Shown one piece after another: positions 35,380-46,499 of a DNA stretch of 64,000 nt. The notes beneath the pieces are model-generated. The model made no database searches. It was not told where the DNA came from and saw nothing but the letters and a program-made list of their open reading frames with translations. The stretch is from Hirudo medicinalis (lineage: Eukaryota; Annelida; Clitellata; Hirudinida; Hirudinidae): NCBI GenBank assembly GCA_011800805.1, contig MPNW01000509.1, forward strand, positions 61,765 through 125,764, given 5' to 3'. A program made the position numbers and the translations under genes. How positions within the stretch are numbered: position 1 is the first letter of the stretch; each line of letters begins with the position of its first letter.

Positions 35380-38300
35380 GCACCTGTTATGGTGCCATGG
35401 AAGAAGTTTTGCATGGAGTTGTTTGTGTGAAGTTTCCTCGCAGCCAGGAAGATGCTCTCCTGGTGATTGAATGTGGTCAGTTGGTTACCTGTTTGCGATG
35501 TTTGGGCGGTTAAAAAGTTGAGAATCACCAAAGCATATCACTCGATTAAAAATTAATTTTTTTTTATTAAGAGCCCCAAGGACAAGTATAAGAGTCTTGA
35601 TGGCTTGATTGCTTTCATGACAAATTCTCCATGGCCACCGTTGATGAAGATGCCTTCATGCATCTCCTTAAATATCGCATTTCGTTACAAATGACTCGTG
35701 TTACTCATTTAGCTCATCAGCATCAGCATCATCATCGTGACCGTCATCACCATCTTGATCGGGGACGTCATTTCAGCTTTTTCCAGGTTGCTCAACCCTT
35801 CCTGATGATCTTTTTTAGTTTCTCAACATCAACCCATCAACTTCCAGGCACAAGAAGCAGCAGCAGCAGCAGGTGCTCGGCATAAACGACGACCCCGAGT
35901 ACGACCATGAAAAAGCGTTATCAGTTGGTCAATCTGTTTGCAATAAATGTACTTTCCAACCGGGTGGGTGCCAGAATATGCGAGGTGAATGGTTGAGTTG
36001 GAGACTGGCATTTTGTTCATCTCTGTGGAATCTGAGGACATTGAAGTTGCTTTGCGAGAGGAGATCCAGATGCGGAATTGAAATAGAGTGGGTGGTGCTC
36101 CCCACGTTGTAAACTGCTTGGACATCATTTCGAGTCTGTAATTTGTTTCATTCAAGCATTCATTAATTTAATCGATCAACCATTCATTCAATCATTCATT
36201 TAATCAACCATTCACTCAATCGTTCCTTTAATCAATCGACCATTCATTCAATCATTCCATATTCCAGAGTGGAGCATGTCTAAATTCAAAATGGTGAACG
36301 AATAATTTTAATAATAGCATACTGTGTTATGCAAACAAACAGATTGTCAGAAATATACTTGTATGTTGTGTCTGCTATCTCAGAGTTATTTCCTTCTTAA
36401 AACAACATGTATTCATATTTGATTTATGCAATTAATTATATTTGACGCCCGTAATCAAATAATTAATTATTATGTAATGCTTTTAAATTGCATTTAAATT
36501 ATAGTTAATTATAACGCATTTCAAAACATTCGCTACAGTTATTCATTTAATATTACAAAAATGATATTAATATTAATATTTAGAAACTGACGAGTGAAAG
36601 TTCAATGAAGTCATTGGAGGAGAAGCTGTTGAGGAAGAGCAACGTGGACCTGTTGTTGGAGATTTGAGAGCTTTTGAAGGCAAGAGCGATTCTGTCGTGT
36701 TTCGTGTGTTTCTGGGTTCGCAGAGGAAATCTGAGGAAACTTTTCGAAGAGAAAGTGACTGAAGTGCCCTCTGCCAATGAAATTGTCATTCATAAATGTT
36801 CCAGTTGGTCATCACTGGAGAGATATAGATGTTTCAAGAACATTTAACAAAAATAATTATGAATTATTGTATTCGTAAATGATTAGGAATTATTGTTATC
36901 ATAAATAATTAGAGAAAATAACGACATTCAAATGTTTATCGAAAGCAGCCCCGGGAAAAGCCAACAATTCGAAATTATTGATGAAAAATCAGACAAAGTA
37001 TTTTTTCAGTTTCTCGAGGCAAAATGCAGGAGATTTATGTTGATGTGGCAGCGAGTGGATGCAAGAATGCAATCAAGGATCGATTCTTCCTCTTCAACGT
37101 TGCTATCTCAGAGTTATTTCCTTCTCAAAACCATTCCTCGGCAAATCAATTTGTGGCGCTCATCTTATGATTGTGAATTATTCGACAGTTTTAATGTTCA
37201 TAATTCGTCTGTTTTCAGACAACTCACCATCCTTACAAACATCTCCTTCGTGTCCAGTCATGGAGCAATCGCAAGAATATCTGCTCCACAGAGGAACACA
37301 TTCACCTCCGTTGAAACATTTGACAATAGACGAATCTGAACATTCATTTCGTGGCTCTGAATTTTTGTGAATGAATGAATGAACAAATTAATGAATGGAT
37401 GCAATCTATTCGTTCTAAACATTTCATTTTAACTTGACTTGAAGTCTAACTGACTTCAGTCAAACGTTCAATCTGCAGACAACTTTTAAAAATTTGAAAA
37501 CATTTAAAATTTGTTTCATTATCAAAAATCATTAGTGTTCAAATATGTTTAACAGTTTACTTATCCTTAGAAATGATCTTCCGTTAAACTGATTCGATTG
37601 ACATTCGGATAAATAAATTCGATAAATTTTGGAAAACTCACCCGAACATCCCTCACTCAAATGACCTCTGAACTCCCCCAAAAACATAAGCCTGCCCGCC
37701 TCTTCCAATCTCTTCCAGTCCATTCCATTCACCTTTAAATCCCCAAGGCAACCCTGAAAACCAGTCGACCCAGATTTTGTTTGTTTGTGCACCACGTGAC
37801 TGGGTGCACCTCCGACGAACAGCCAATCATCGACGAGATCGTAATACACTGATTTCATGGCGGGGAGGTTGTCGTGGATCTTGATGATGTCATCGACCAT
37901 CAACCAATGGGTGGTGAGATTTGGACGAAATATTTTAATCTTGGATTGAAAGGAGTAAAAAGTCAAAAGTTAATGTTTAAGTGAAGGCTTAAGCGTACCT
38001 TGTGCCAAGCTCCGTTGTTGAGGGGGTGAAAGGTCAAGGTCTGGATGACTCTCGGTCCACTTCCCACGTCAAACAAATACCTCACTTGACCACGGTACAA
38101 CTCCAAACACAAGAAATCCTTCCCTTCGGAATTTCCAGCAAACAAAATGATCCCGTTCTCCGATGTTGTGCGTACCTGAAAATGAACATTTAACTTTGAT
38201 GACTTAAGTTTAAATGTTACATAATAATTCTATTATAAATACGAACGGATACTTATTGTAGCATTATTATTTATTTATTACCGATGTTTCAACGATTAAG

Positions 38301-38838
38301 TTGCTCAACCAACCGTGAGAGAAACATCAAATGTTCCGTATATTTTGCTTCTCAGCATAAAGAAAGCTTTATCGCTTTCCAATGTCACGCTGTTCAACAC
38401 TCCTGAACTTCTCTTCACCCTTGAATCTTTGTGGGTTTCTGAAGTGAAAAGCCATTTCAACATGAATTACCCCAAAGTGGGCGGAGGCTAATTTTGTGGG
38501 AAACGTCGTTATTTCAGAGAATGGAAACTCCTCCCCACAACTTTCCCGCCTTCAAGTAACAATGCGTCTGTGCCTCGAGAATCGATTTTGAGTTTCGCTT
38601 TTTTAGACATTTTGTGAGGAAGGTGTTTTGTTTGCAAACGATTTTATTTGAATATGTTGCAAGTAAAATAAATATTAAATTATCAAGACAAAATGTTGCT
38701 TCATTCAATCAAAAAAAAAAAAAATTGATCAGACTTTAAAAAGCTGATAAACAAAAGTAACTTGATTCTTATGATGAAAGTCCAATACAAAACTCACCGG
38801 TCAAAGGTTTCCATGAATCGTGCATGCAAGGAAACAAA
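25272..38838 (-). CDS. NRXN: Neurexin, 3' part (LNS5-EGF-LNS6-TM-tail)
   Basis: Presynaptic adhesion receptor; the 5' half is not recognised in the window. Minus-strand exons in order: 38798-38838 (tentative), 38314-38438, 37999-38175, 37642-37939, 37228-37356, 36592-36770, 35961-36135, 35384-35488, 33873-33963, 25272-25905; all phases agree (about 650 aa). LNS5: TTSENGIILFAGNSEGKDFL, LELYRGQVRYLFDVGSGP, LNNGAWHK, DDWLFVGGAPS, GFQGCLGDLKVNG, ending EGCS. EGF: CSDSSIVKCFNGGECVPLW then SRYSCDCSMTG. LNS6: HTKHDRIALAFKSSQ, AVYNVGS, NVLRFHRDEQNASLQLN, NQLTTFNHQESIFL, FNGINIFDVI. Then CLYDDADC stalk, one TM helix (LSLAVGASFVLVMVVTGLLW), the YRYKKRGEGSY protein-4.1 site, and a terminal SSSREWYV PDZ ligand. 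Arrangement and spacing match neurexin; paralogue number is undefined. Confidence 0.92.
25987..26179. mobile_element. hAT-like MITE, copy 1
   Basis: A 193-bp element starting CAGGGGCGCCGTC and ending GAGGCCCTG, so the ends are short inverted repeats (CAGGGSC-type). The flanking octamers AATCGTAG and ATCGAAAG are similar but not identical, which could be a decayed 8-bp target duplication. The core TATGTTATGTCAATTTGG is shared with copies at 42118 and 49031. It lies in the last neurexin intron, about 80 bp from the last exon. Confidence 0.7.
26188..30295. other. Neurexin last intron, distal part
   Basis: Intronic on the minus strand. AT-rich, with short open frames only; none resembles a protein. 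No RNA gene was recognised. Confidence 0.5.
30298..30722 (+). mobile_element. Probable LTR-retrotransposon solo LTR
   Basis: A GC-richer block inside the neurexin intron with LTR-type signals in order: a TATTTAAG box near 30505, pyrimidine-rich TTCCCTTCTCTCTCCTAC near 30530, AATAAA at about 30620, and an end around CCTGTTACAACGATATTGGTGATG near 30710-30735. The last part resembles the LTR-to-leader boundary of Ty3/gypsy elements. No gag or pol sequence follows and the left border is undefined. Confidence 0.45.
30723..32500. other. Neurexin intron, no recognised feature
   Basis: AT-rich intronic sequence. The three short GTTACG/GTCAGTTACG-type motifs at 30890-30920 and 31040-31050 are the only visible pattern. 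Confidence 0.4.
32822..33187 (+). pseudogene. hAT transposase C-terminal fragment
   Basis: An open frame encoding the hAT dimerisation domain: FPNISEIALRVYLMLMVSKC, then SAERSFSRMKLIKNRLRTSM and RLSHLALMSRV, ending in a stop at 33185-33187. The order and the AERSFSRMKLIKNRLR core are diagnostic of the zf-MYM/TTF-type hAT group. The catalytic N-terminal part is absent; upstream sequence to about 32506 is open but unrecognised. It sits in the neurexin intron, antisense to the host gene. Confidence 0.8.
34055..34870 (-). pseudogene. 5'-truncated LINE in a neurexin intron
   Basis: Minus-strand RT C-terminal half: VDTKISRKFSKKEDVDEF, WSQEWQMLFNVNKCSVMH, QCAEAAKRANSTI, ALVRHLEYCIQV, LGNLSYEERLRRCKL, RGDLIETFKILTGREDLPP and FSTRVVNLWNKL. 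This is the classic CR1-like/L2-like non-LTR end. The element starts just after where the YADD motif should be, the usual outcome of incomplete reverse transcription. A frame change near 34440 shows decay. It lies between neurexin exons 33873-33963 and 35384-35488, in the host's orientation. Confidence 0.85.
35328..35380. repeat. (CAT)n microsatellite beside a neurexin splice donor
   Basis: About 17 CAT units on the plus strand, beginning roughly five bases inside the intron from the donor of neurexin exon 35384-35488. On the gene strand it is (GAT)n immediately after GTGC. Confidence 0.9.
36153..36262. repeat. Tandem repeat, ATTCATTCAATCATTC-type
   Basis: Three to four degenerate copies of a roughly 28-32-base unit built from CATTCATTCAATCATTC and TTTAATCAACC pieces, just upstream (on the gene strand) of the neurexin exon at 35961-36135. 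Confidence 0.75.
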
Positions 38839-39990
38839 CTGTTTTGTATTTCGAGCACAAAGATTACAAACAATACCTTGGACATCATCATCATCATCAC
38901 CATCATACCGAGCTCACATCTGAATAAATGAGGTAAATATCTACTCATTTTGAGTAAATAAATTATTTAATTGAGTTTCAACACATTAAATGTTAATTTA
39001 AAAACAATTAAATTAAATCCTAAATTTCAATATTTTCATGAATTCTATTTTGATTCCAATTATTTAATAATATTTCATAATTATTAAATTTGATTTTAAT
39101 TGGTTAAGAATTTCAATAAACAGTTTTAATTAAAAATTAATGAAATCATTGCCACTGTTTCTTGGAAATTTTTGTAAATCAATTTGGAGATCACCTTTAA
39201 GCGGTCACTCCATCATTTTCTTTGAATGAGTTCAGTTACATTTGACATTTGATTCTCAATTATTCTTTTTCAAGATCTTTCAGTTCCTCCTCCTTGAAGT
39301 TCTTGCGGTGAAATGGTGCATCATTTATTGAACGCGAAAGACTTGCATGCTTGAAGCTGTTGACGAGTGTTGATCGTTTGGAGCATTTAATTTGAACGCA
39401 CCATATTTTGAATCACCTTGAGGCAGACTTTTAAAAATCATCCTAATCGTCGTGAAATAGTGGACAGGAACTGACGATGAAATCACGGAAAATATAAGTA
39501 TATGCATTAAATGCAGTTTATGGCCGTATTTAGGGGAGGGTTGTACGGGTTCAAACTCACCCCGGACAATTCAAAATTCAAAATAAAAAATTTAAATGTG
39601 AATCCTCAAAAAATTGGTGTAGGACACTTAAAAATTAAATAATTATGCTTTGTATCAATTATTTGTATTTTGCTTTCGACATACCTACGGGACCTGTCAT
39701 GGGGATGCCAGTCATGTTTTTTTACCATAATTTTATTATTATTATTTATAGTTGTAACAATTGTTGCTACGATGCGTACAAGTTCTCTAGTTGTAGGGAA
39801 ATATTCATTTCAGTGAGTGTTAACAGAAACTTTTTATAATTTAAGCAAAAAACCGAAAATGCATAAAATAGTTTTTTCCAGTTTCTGGGTGACAGAATAT
39901 TGCACGCCATTGCAGTATACTTTATTAGCAAGCAATCCTCACACATTTTCGATCGGACTTAAGTGAGTTACAATTAGGAATCGACCGGGG
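38839..39990. other. No recognised gene
   Basis: May be neurexin intron. A short (CAT)n run lies at 38885-38905. No LNS or EGF exon was recognised here. Confidence 0.35.
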
Positions 39991-40010
39991 AGATATATTT
40001 GGCCGGGGCT

Positions 40011-40920
40011 GGAGAACAAAATACTTGTTTCGAAAGATGAGAGAACAAGTCAGTCATCAGATGACACCATCAAGAAGAAGAAGGCTGATGACAAGGAAGA
40101 GGTGAAGCAAGAAGAGCCTCAGTCAACGAAAGGAGAAAATCAAAGACCGAAGAGAGACAGCAAAGGGTCCGAAGAATCCCAGCAATCCTCTGCACCGACT
40201 CAAACACAGATTGCTGCTAAAGTCATTCCCGACCCTGCTCGTAAGATGAACAACTGGGAAGTTAGAAAGAATAATCATTAGACTGCACCTATTTCAACAC
40301 AGAGGGATGTTAAAAGGTCAGAAGTCGAAGCCACCCAAGACACATCCAGTGACAACAACGAATCGTCGACGACCAGAGATCATTTTGAAGTGATCATCGA
40401 GTTCGCTTTTTCCCCGCAGAGTTTCTCGTGGGTAATACTTCTCAGAAACATCCCAGTTGCCTTTATCTGGGAAGCTAGGGCAAAAGAAATGGAGACAAAG
40501 CAGAAGCCGGAATCCCCAGGCAGGTCAGGAGGACGGCAGTTTCTGTAGGGAACCCCATGAGGGGGCAGGGGTGGACAGGATCAGAGAAGACCACACAAGA
40601 AGAGGGATGAACCGGTCACCGCGGTGATGAGCGTCAACCTGAAGCAGAGGGAGAGAAAAGTCCCGACATTTTACGAGGACATGCCAAAGTTGGAACAGCG
40701 TCCCAAAAAGGGATTGGGTGTTACGAACAAATTTTCCTCGCTCATGGATGAAGACGACGACGAAAACACTAGTCAGACAGAAAACAAAGGCATTGAGGAA
40801 CCTGCAGGCACACCAGCTCAATGGGAAGCTCCAACAGTCCTTCAGGCAAACACCCCTTCATCAGCCAGCCCTTGTTTGGGAAGAGATCTCCAGAAGTGCC
40901 ATCAAGCCTGACGATATTGT
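40011..40920 (+). pseudogene. Possible eIF4B-like processed pseudogene
   Basis: Plus-strand sequence with strongly biased coding content (Lys/Glu/Ser/Gln rich) and no introns visible: DDTIKKKKADDKEEVKQEEP, then AAKVIPDPARKMNNWEVRKN, an in-frame stop at 40279, continued open sequence to about 40410, and in another frame VTNKFSSLMDEDDDEN at 40720-40770. The KVxPxPxxxxNxWxxR spacing and the acidic KFSSL..DEDDDE end resemble the C-terminal half of eIF4B. Resemblance is from memory and in low-complexity sequence, so the assignment is tentative. Stops and frame changes argue against function. Confidence 0.35.
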
Positions 40921-40989
40921 TTTGACTGAACTCCATGATTGGGTGGGAGGTGTCAGATATGCAGTGATGGTGATGGTGGTGATGATTAT

Positions 40990-41450
40990 GATAATAAATT
41001 AATTCTTTTACGTCTTTGGAGTTCTGTTGTCCTGCAAGGGACTTCCGCTCACACTCTTTTACTTAGTCATTTTAAGGAATATATCAAACAATGTGGAGTA
41101 TTTTATGATTTTAAGGAATGTATCAAACAATGTGGAGTAATTTATGATTCACTACTTCCTCATTCAAGGATTTTAGATTCTGAGTTTTCTTTGTTACGAA
41201 AACAGTGTGATAAGACGAGTAGTGAAAAAAAACCATCTTCAGCAATTGATTCGTTTTCAGTCTGCAATAGTGAATTTTATTATATTAAGACTCTTCTCCG
41301 CATTTTAACAACATTGCCAGTTTCAACTGCAACTGCCAAAAGATTTTTCTCCTCATTACAAAGAATCAAGTCATGTATTAGAAACTCAACAAGTGAAATG
41401 AGATTGAATGGACTTACTCTTCTCAGCATTCATAAAGATTGGGGGGGGTT
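40990..41450 (+). pseudogene. hAT transposase C-terminal fragment (second lineage)
   Basis: Open frame ending in a hAT dimerisation domain: FYYIKTLLRILTTLPVSTAT, AKRFFSSLQRIKSCIRNSTS and RLNGLTLLSIHKDW. Sequence differs enough from the copy at 32822 to be another hAT lineage. A 39-bp tandem duplication (41070-41108 and 41109-41147) repeats thirteen codons (FKEYIKQCGVFYD / FKECIKQCGVIYD) upstream of it. The N-terminal half is missing. Confidence 0.8.
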
Positions 41451-41535
41451 AAAATATTTTATTTTAATTGTCCGTGTTTTTGTTACTTTACAAACAAGCA
41501 GTCAAGATTGTAATTTAAAAATAATACGTATTTAA

Positions 41536-42110
41536 ACAAGTTGTGGGAAAAAATTTGTAAATTGTGCTCTAAAATAATAAATGTAACTGTCTTTAGATAG
41601 AAGACTTCAACGTCGAACAATTAAAAATAAAATATTTGAACTCCCTTAAAGCAGTTTATAAATACGCCCCGAGTAAGTGCAAATAAATGTTCATGAATCC
41701 TCCTGCTTTGAAGCATGGATCATTCGTGCGTTAAAATGTTCCAAGAACATTAAGTTTCTTTTGTTATTTAAGATATTTTCTTACGCTACGATTTGAGGCA
41801 CAATACAGATGGATATTTACTCTGGGAAGAATTTTGTACATTTAACTATGGAAAATCTTCCAAAATGCTCACCCAAACGAAAAATCAATGAAGAAAATGG
41901 ATTTAAAATTTTAAATTATTTAAAATGGTCCACAAATGGCTCAAAATTTGTATTGGTTGGCCTAACTCATCCGATTTATGGAAACTCATTTCTACAATTT
42001 GGCAGTCCTGTATTTTACTTTGAAATATTAGTAATGAGATTTAAGTAGTAAGAAAGTAGTTTCAAATATAGGCAATTAATTATTCCACGTTGCAGCTTAT
42101 CACATTCACA
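41536..42110. other. No recognised gene
   Basis: AT-rich; a 79-codon frame at 41809-42048 has no recognisable family. Confidence 0.35.
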
Positions 42111-42117
42111 GTCCCTC

Positions 42118-42271
42118 CAGGGCTACCGACAGAAAGTTCGGGTCCCTATGTTATGTCAATTTGGTAATGGAAAATAAAAAAAAAGGTCATGATTGTAATA
42201 TATCAGTATTTTAAAACCCGGGCCCCAAAACATTACTATAACCTGACCCCATCTCGGCCCCGGGTCTCTAT
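42118..42271. mobile_element. hAT-like MITE, copy 2
   Basis: Starts CAGGGCTACCGACAGAAAGT and shares TATGTTATGTCAATTTGG plus a TTTTAAAACCCGGG block with copy 1. The right end is decayed (GGCCCCGGGTCTC). Confidence 0.65.
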
Positions 42272-42879
42272 CGAATTCCTTAATTAATGAATTAATAAAT
42301 TGGTCATTTAATGGTTGGTTAATTTATGTTATTAAAATTATTTGAAAATAGTCTCCTTCTTTCAAACACAACATGGAACTTAATTTTGGTTTTTGATCGG
42401 CAAAAAGACTTCGTTTCAGTTTGGACCCTTTTATTGACATGTAATTGTGGAGCTGATAAACAAGCGCCATTTTGAGGCTTGATCGATTGAGATTGGAATC
42501 AATTCACATTTGAGTGGCATTGTCTGCTTGTGAACTTTAATATTAACATTATTAGACAGAAGCAATTTAATTTTTTTTATGCTTTTACGAAAGCGAACAA
42601 AAGATATGTACGAATTAAAGGAATTCATTTTAAAACTGGAGTTGCAAATGGTCAACAAGTCTTTTAAGTCTGCAAAATCGCAGTGGATTTTAAATAGATA
42701 AATATGAGCACACGGAACGCATAAAAATCCTGCAACTTTTGGTCGATAGTACAGAATGAATGTATGATATGTTTAGCATAGACGTAACCACGGGGGGAGG
42801 GCAGTTTGTAAGGGGCGAAGGCAACCCCCTTCTTTGAATGTTTCAGCTCTTGAATCTTCTGATATTCTAGAGGGCCGGG

Positions 42880-43090
42880 CCGCACCCGCTGATCATGCGG
42901 GTGTTCCTGTTGGTGTTGAGCTGGCTCATTTCATCCATACAGCTGCAGGTTGGCCGAATGGGTTGCGTTCCTGCATGCGGTCATAATAGCAACAGTCGTA
43001 ATGTGTCGTGTTCGCAACCCAGCCTGCACCGCCAGGGAGCGCCCTCGGGTAGGGCGCTATATAAATGGTAGATCGATTAAAAAGTGCCTT
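42880..43090. repeat. SINE-like dispersed repeat copy
   Basis: Body resembles 5265-5345 (see there). The 3' part has GGGCGCTATATAAATGG at 43055-43072, followed by a TAGATCGATTAAAAAGTGCC tail. The GCGCTATATAAATGG tail is typical of SINEs mobilised by L2/CR1-like LINEs. Confidence 0.5.
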
Positions 43091-43099
43091 CACATCCCA

Positions 43100-43700
43100 T
43101 TCATATACATATACAACATCCATACAATTTCATCATTAAGAATCTCGAAAAAAATTCCACTGTATGTCGTAAATTATTTCTGTGCTAATACTAAATACTG
43201 GAAGTTTTTTCAATACATAAGCTTATCAATTTATAAAATCCTTTAAAATGTTCAATTAGATGCTCAGCTCCACCCTTCCATACCTAAGGAAGTAATCTCA
43301 TCTACATCAGTATCATCATTCAAGTCATTCTATATATATCATATTTACTGTCACTGAAATATCTGCTAATTTCTTGTTTCCATTTCACACACATTCTCAT
43401 CTTGGTTTTTCTTATTTCGTTTCTTATCAAAAATTACTAAATTATTCTTCTATTGATGTCATGTGAATCCCTTTTGACATCATTTCATTTGCATTTCAAT
43501 TAAGTTTGTGTTTTAGTCTTGTTTGCTTATTTTTGGTGATTATAAAATAAAATAAAATAATAGTATTAAAATACTAACTTAAACATTACTCACTCTGTAG
43601 CATATTTCGTATGACGTATTTGTAACATATGACTCATTTTTATTACAAGTACAGTTATATTGTAAATCAAAATGCATTTATTTTAGCAGGCACTGTGTAG
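43100..43700. other. No recognised gene
   Basis: AT-rich spacer between repeats. Confidence 0.3.
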
Positions 43701-44600
43701 AATAATAACTAAAATATGACTTCGATATATGAGTGCCATCCTAATAATGACATTTCCCAGTACAGATTCATCTCCCAGTCCGCCACTGCCATGAGCCAAG
43801 ATACAGTTGCAGCCGTGTCTAAGAGTTTGCCTCTCTCCATTTTCCATCTTTGCAAGTTGTCTCGTGAGGACAATACATCAAAACGATACATCGAGCGAAC
43901 GATAAAGTCCAGTCCGAGTGGAGACATGTTCTATATTTCTTGCCATGTGATCAATCTTTGCAAAACGTCCTCCCATGTGGTCCATTGTCCCTGTTGGGCC
44001 TGCTGCACTGCCTTTGAGATCCTCTTGCTTCCCATCTCCCTCCTTCTTTCTTTCACTATTAGCGAGGCTCTGACTGGGAAGCTTGCCTTGGACCACCTTA
44101 AAAAGTGATTCCAGTCCACGCTATGGAAGTCACTCTGATCTGACCTCTCTGATCTGATCTCCTCAAACTTCAGGGCTTCTATTTTCTGATTTTTCTTACG
44201 CCTTGAATTTCCTTCCCGATCTCAGCAGCGGGTTGATTTTGCTGATCTTAGGGTCCGCGGAATTGCTAATTATAGGCTGCGTTCTGATCCTTCCTACCTT
44301 GTATTCCTCGACAATGGATCTTAGCGGCAAACTCAGCCTTGCGCTCTTGCTGTAAAGAGCGACCGAAGACAGCCACGGTGGGAGTCCCAGCCATGACCTG
44401 ACTTTACGACTGATGCTCTTCTCCAGCGACTTCACAAAGGGAAGGCCTATCTCATAGATGGTGAGAGGCCGCAGGAGTCTTGGCAGCAGCATGAACTGTG
44501 ATAACCACACCTTGAATTTTCCTGGCAATGGGGCTCTGTCAATTACCTTCATCCCTTCATGTCAGTCAAGTTTTCGTCGTATACCCTTCCTAAACTTTTC
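43700..44600 (-). pseudogene. Non-LTR retroelement, RT C-terminal region
   Basis: Minus-strand pieces in order: APLPGKFKVWLSQFMLLPRL, IYEIGLPFVKSLEKSISRKV, RSWLGLPPWLSSVALYSKSA, EEYKVGRIRTQPI, then WNHFLRWSKASFPVRASLIV and QQGQWTTWEDVLQRLITW. These match the conserved block after the RT domain in a widespread animal non-LTR family (LPGKFKVWLYQ..LPR..WPLLIYE). Frames break near 44190 and 43930. The ELTVPWE-type fragment at 14196-14480 probably derives from the same family. Confidence 0.65.
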
Positions 44601-44709
44601 AGGTGTTCCTCCGGTACCATCAGAACGCTTTGTCCCTTTTTTGTGTGAAATTAATTGCGCCTATTCCACCAGTTCCCGTGGAGTGGTGCAGACGATATAC
44701 TGATTAAAC

Positions 44710-45760
44710 TTTACTGCTGTAATATTTATGTACACATAAAAAAATTTGACATCCCTACCTCGATCAAATTTAAAAGCCTGGGTTACACCACTGATGCACA
44801 GATGTAACAGACTAATCGAGCTGATTAATGTGGAATGTTAATGTCATCATTAACAATATTTTTTGCACTTCGATGATATTTCCATAAACGTGGAAAGGAG
44901 GTCATCACAAGCTGTTCAAGAAATCAGCAATAACACCTTTTCGTTTTAGAAAATGCAACAGATTTTAATTTTAGAACGTTGGGAGCGTGAAAGACTTGGA
45001 GAAACGAGACAGGCAATAAACATATGAAAAATATACCTAGATTGGTTTAAAGTTCTGAGCATAAAAATGATTGACTGTTTGGAAAAGTTTACTTTTTATG
45101 GAATGGGGATTAGATTTCTCTTTGAAAGATATTGTTGTTTGCCTAGCAATTTGTTGCCAATGCATGACTTTCGATATTTCAGCATCCCAGAAGTTCCACT
45201 GGCATTAGAATTTCAGTTCATGACAGGCCTTGCACTGCACAAAATCAGCTCTATAACCACCAAGCAAAACTTTAACGAAACTTTTCCAAGCAATACTGGA
45301 TCTTTCATGATTATGATATCTTTCATGATAAATCTAATTCAATTTTCAAAATTCTTTCAGGTGTGATATTAATATGTTATTAACTTCGATCTTTGTCATT
45401 TTCTTAACTATATCTGATGAAGTATTCGTAAGTATTTTATCACTTGACGACGACAAAGTCATTATATAAACTTATAAGATAAAAAAGAACATTTCTTAGT
45501 ACCTTTCTACAATTTCTACATTTCTTAGTTTCCCGTCCCCGATTTCAAAGTTCATTCCCGTTCCCACGGGAACACTCGGGTACCGCGGGAATAATATCAC
45601 CGGTCCGACCTCTAGTGCAAATTCTCTAGAAACTCCATAATCCAAATAACATTATTTAATTATACAATTGACAATTTCGCCGTCATAAAAACTTACCAAC
45701 GCCTCGCTTCTCAGGCGCATAAAACTGACATATTACAGCTCCATCGATCAATTTTGTGGA
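44710..45760. other. No recognised gene; possible hAT terminus
   Basis: A 99-codon frame at 45067-45366 has no recognised family. At 45525-45617 a GC-richer block with CCCGTCCCCGATTTC, CCCGTTCCCACGGG and CCGGTCCGACCTCTA looks like a subterminal region of an Ac-type hAT element. Confidence 0.35.
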
Positions 45761-45769
45761 AAATTTTAA

Positions 45770-46490
45770 ATGGGGTTCTGGAATAGTTTCGTGTCAAAAC
45801 ATTTCATGAAACGATTATTTAGAGTAGACTGTTTGGATTTTCGAGCTTCTAATGTCTTTAGGTTTTCAACTGTAACAATTAATAGGGAAGCTAAGACTCA
45901 GTCAGTATATCGTCTGCACCACTCCACGGGAACTGTTGTCATGAGAGTTGTGTCTGACATCAAGGTGGCATTGGACGTTGGCCACGTCTTCCTCTTTCTG
46001 CTTCTCGACATGTCTGCGGCGTTTGACAATGTGGAACACGACATCCTCATTACCAGATTGGATTTGCAGTTCGCCAAACGCCGCTGCAGTGGTTTAGAAC
46101 ATACCTCGCCGAACTTTTGACAAGCACATCTACTAAAACCGGTAGGACATCCCTCCTCCAGCAACATGACTCTTGTTGTTCCTAGGTCCCGGACAGTCAG
46201 GCAGGGAGACCGGTCGTTCCAAAACTGCGGACCCAGGATATGGAATTCTCTTCCAACCGAAGTCCATCTTGCACCGACAATAGAACTTTTTAATTCTCTA
46301 TTTTGAGCCTACCAGTTCAGTCGATCGTCCTAAATTAATTTTGACTGTTTTTATTCATTACTTCTTTTTCTTGGCAACATTATTTTACTCCGCTAACTCA
46401 GTGGAAGAACTGAATTGTCGAATATGCCTGTTATAGTGCCTGCACATCCCTGTGGGATGATTTGAGCACTTAAAAAATGGGATAAATAAA
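45770..46490 (+). pseudogene. Internally deleted L2-like LINE
   Basis: The plus strand reads QSVYRLHHSTGTVVMRVVSD, then LLLDMSAAFDNVEHDILI (the RT block before the catalytic site) to about 46070. After frame changes, SFQNCGPRIWNSLPTEVHLA at 46210-46280 is the L2 C-terminal block. The catalytic YADD and thumb region are missing. A 3' tail with ATAAATAAATGTAAATAT ends the copy near 46500. Confidence 0.75.
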
Positions 46491-46499
46491 TGTAAATAT

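Noticed and set aside
35253..35531. ORFs with long His or Met runs
   Set aside because: They are translations of the (CAT)n microsatellite. The minus-strand neurexin exon 35384-35488 explains the adjacent coding signal in a different frame.
36153..36262. Regularly spaced repeats that could suggest a CRISPR-like array
   Set aside because: Repeats are degenerate, contiguous, have no unique spacers, and lie in an animal intron. It is a simple tandem repeat.
36932..37370. Plus-strand frames of 103-135 codons
   Set aside because: They are antisense shadows of the neurexin EGF exon (37228-37356) and its introns.
45067..45366. 99-codon plus-strand frame
   Set aside because: No recognisable domain, no splice context or related copy. 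Likely chance.
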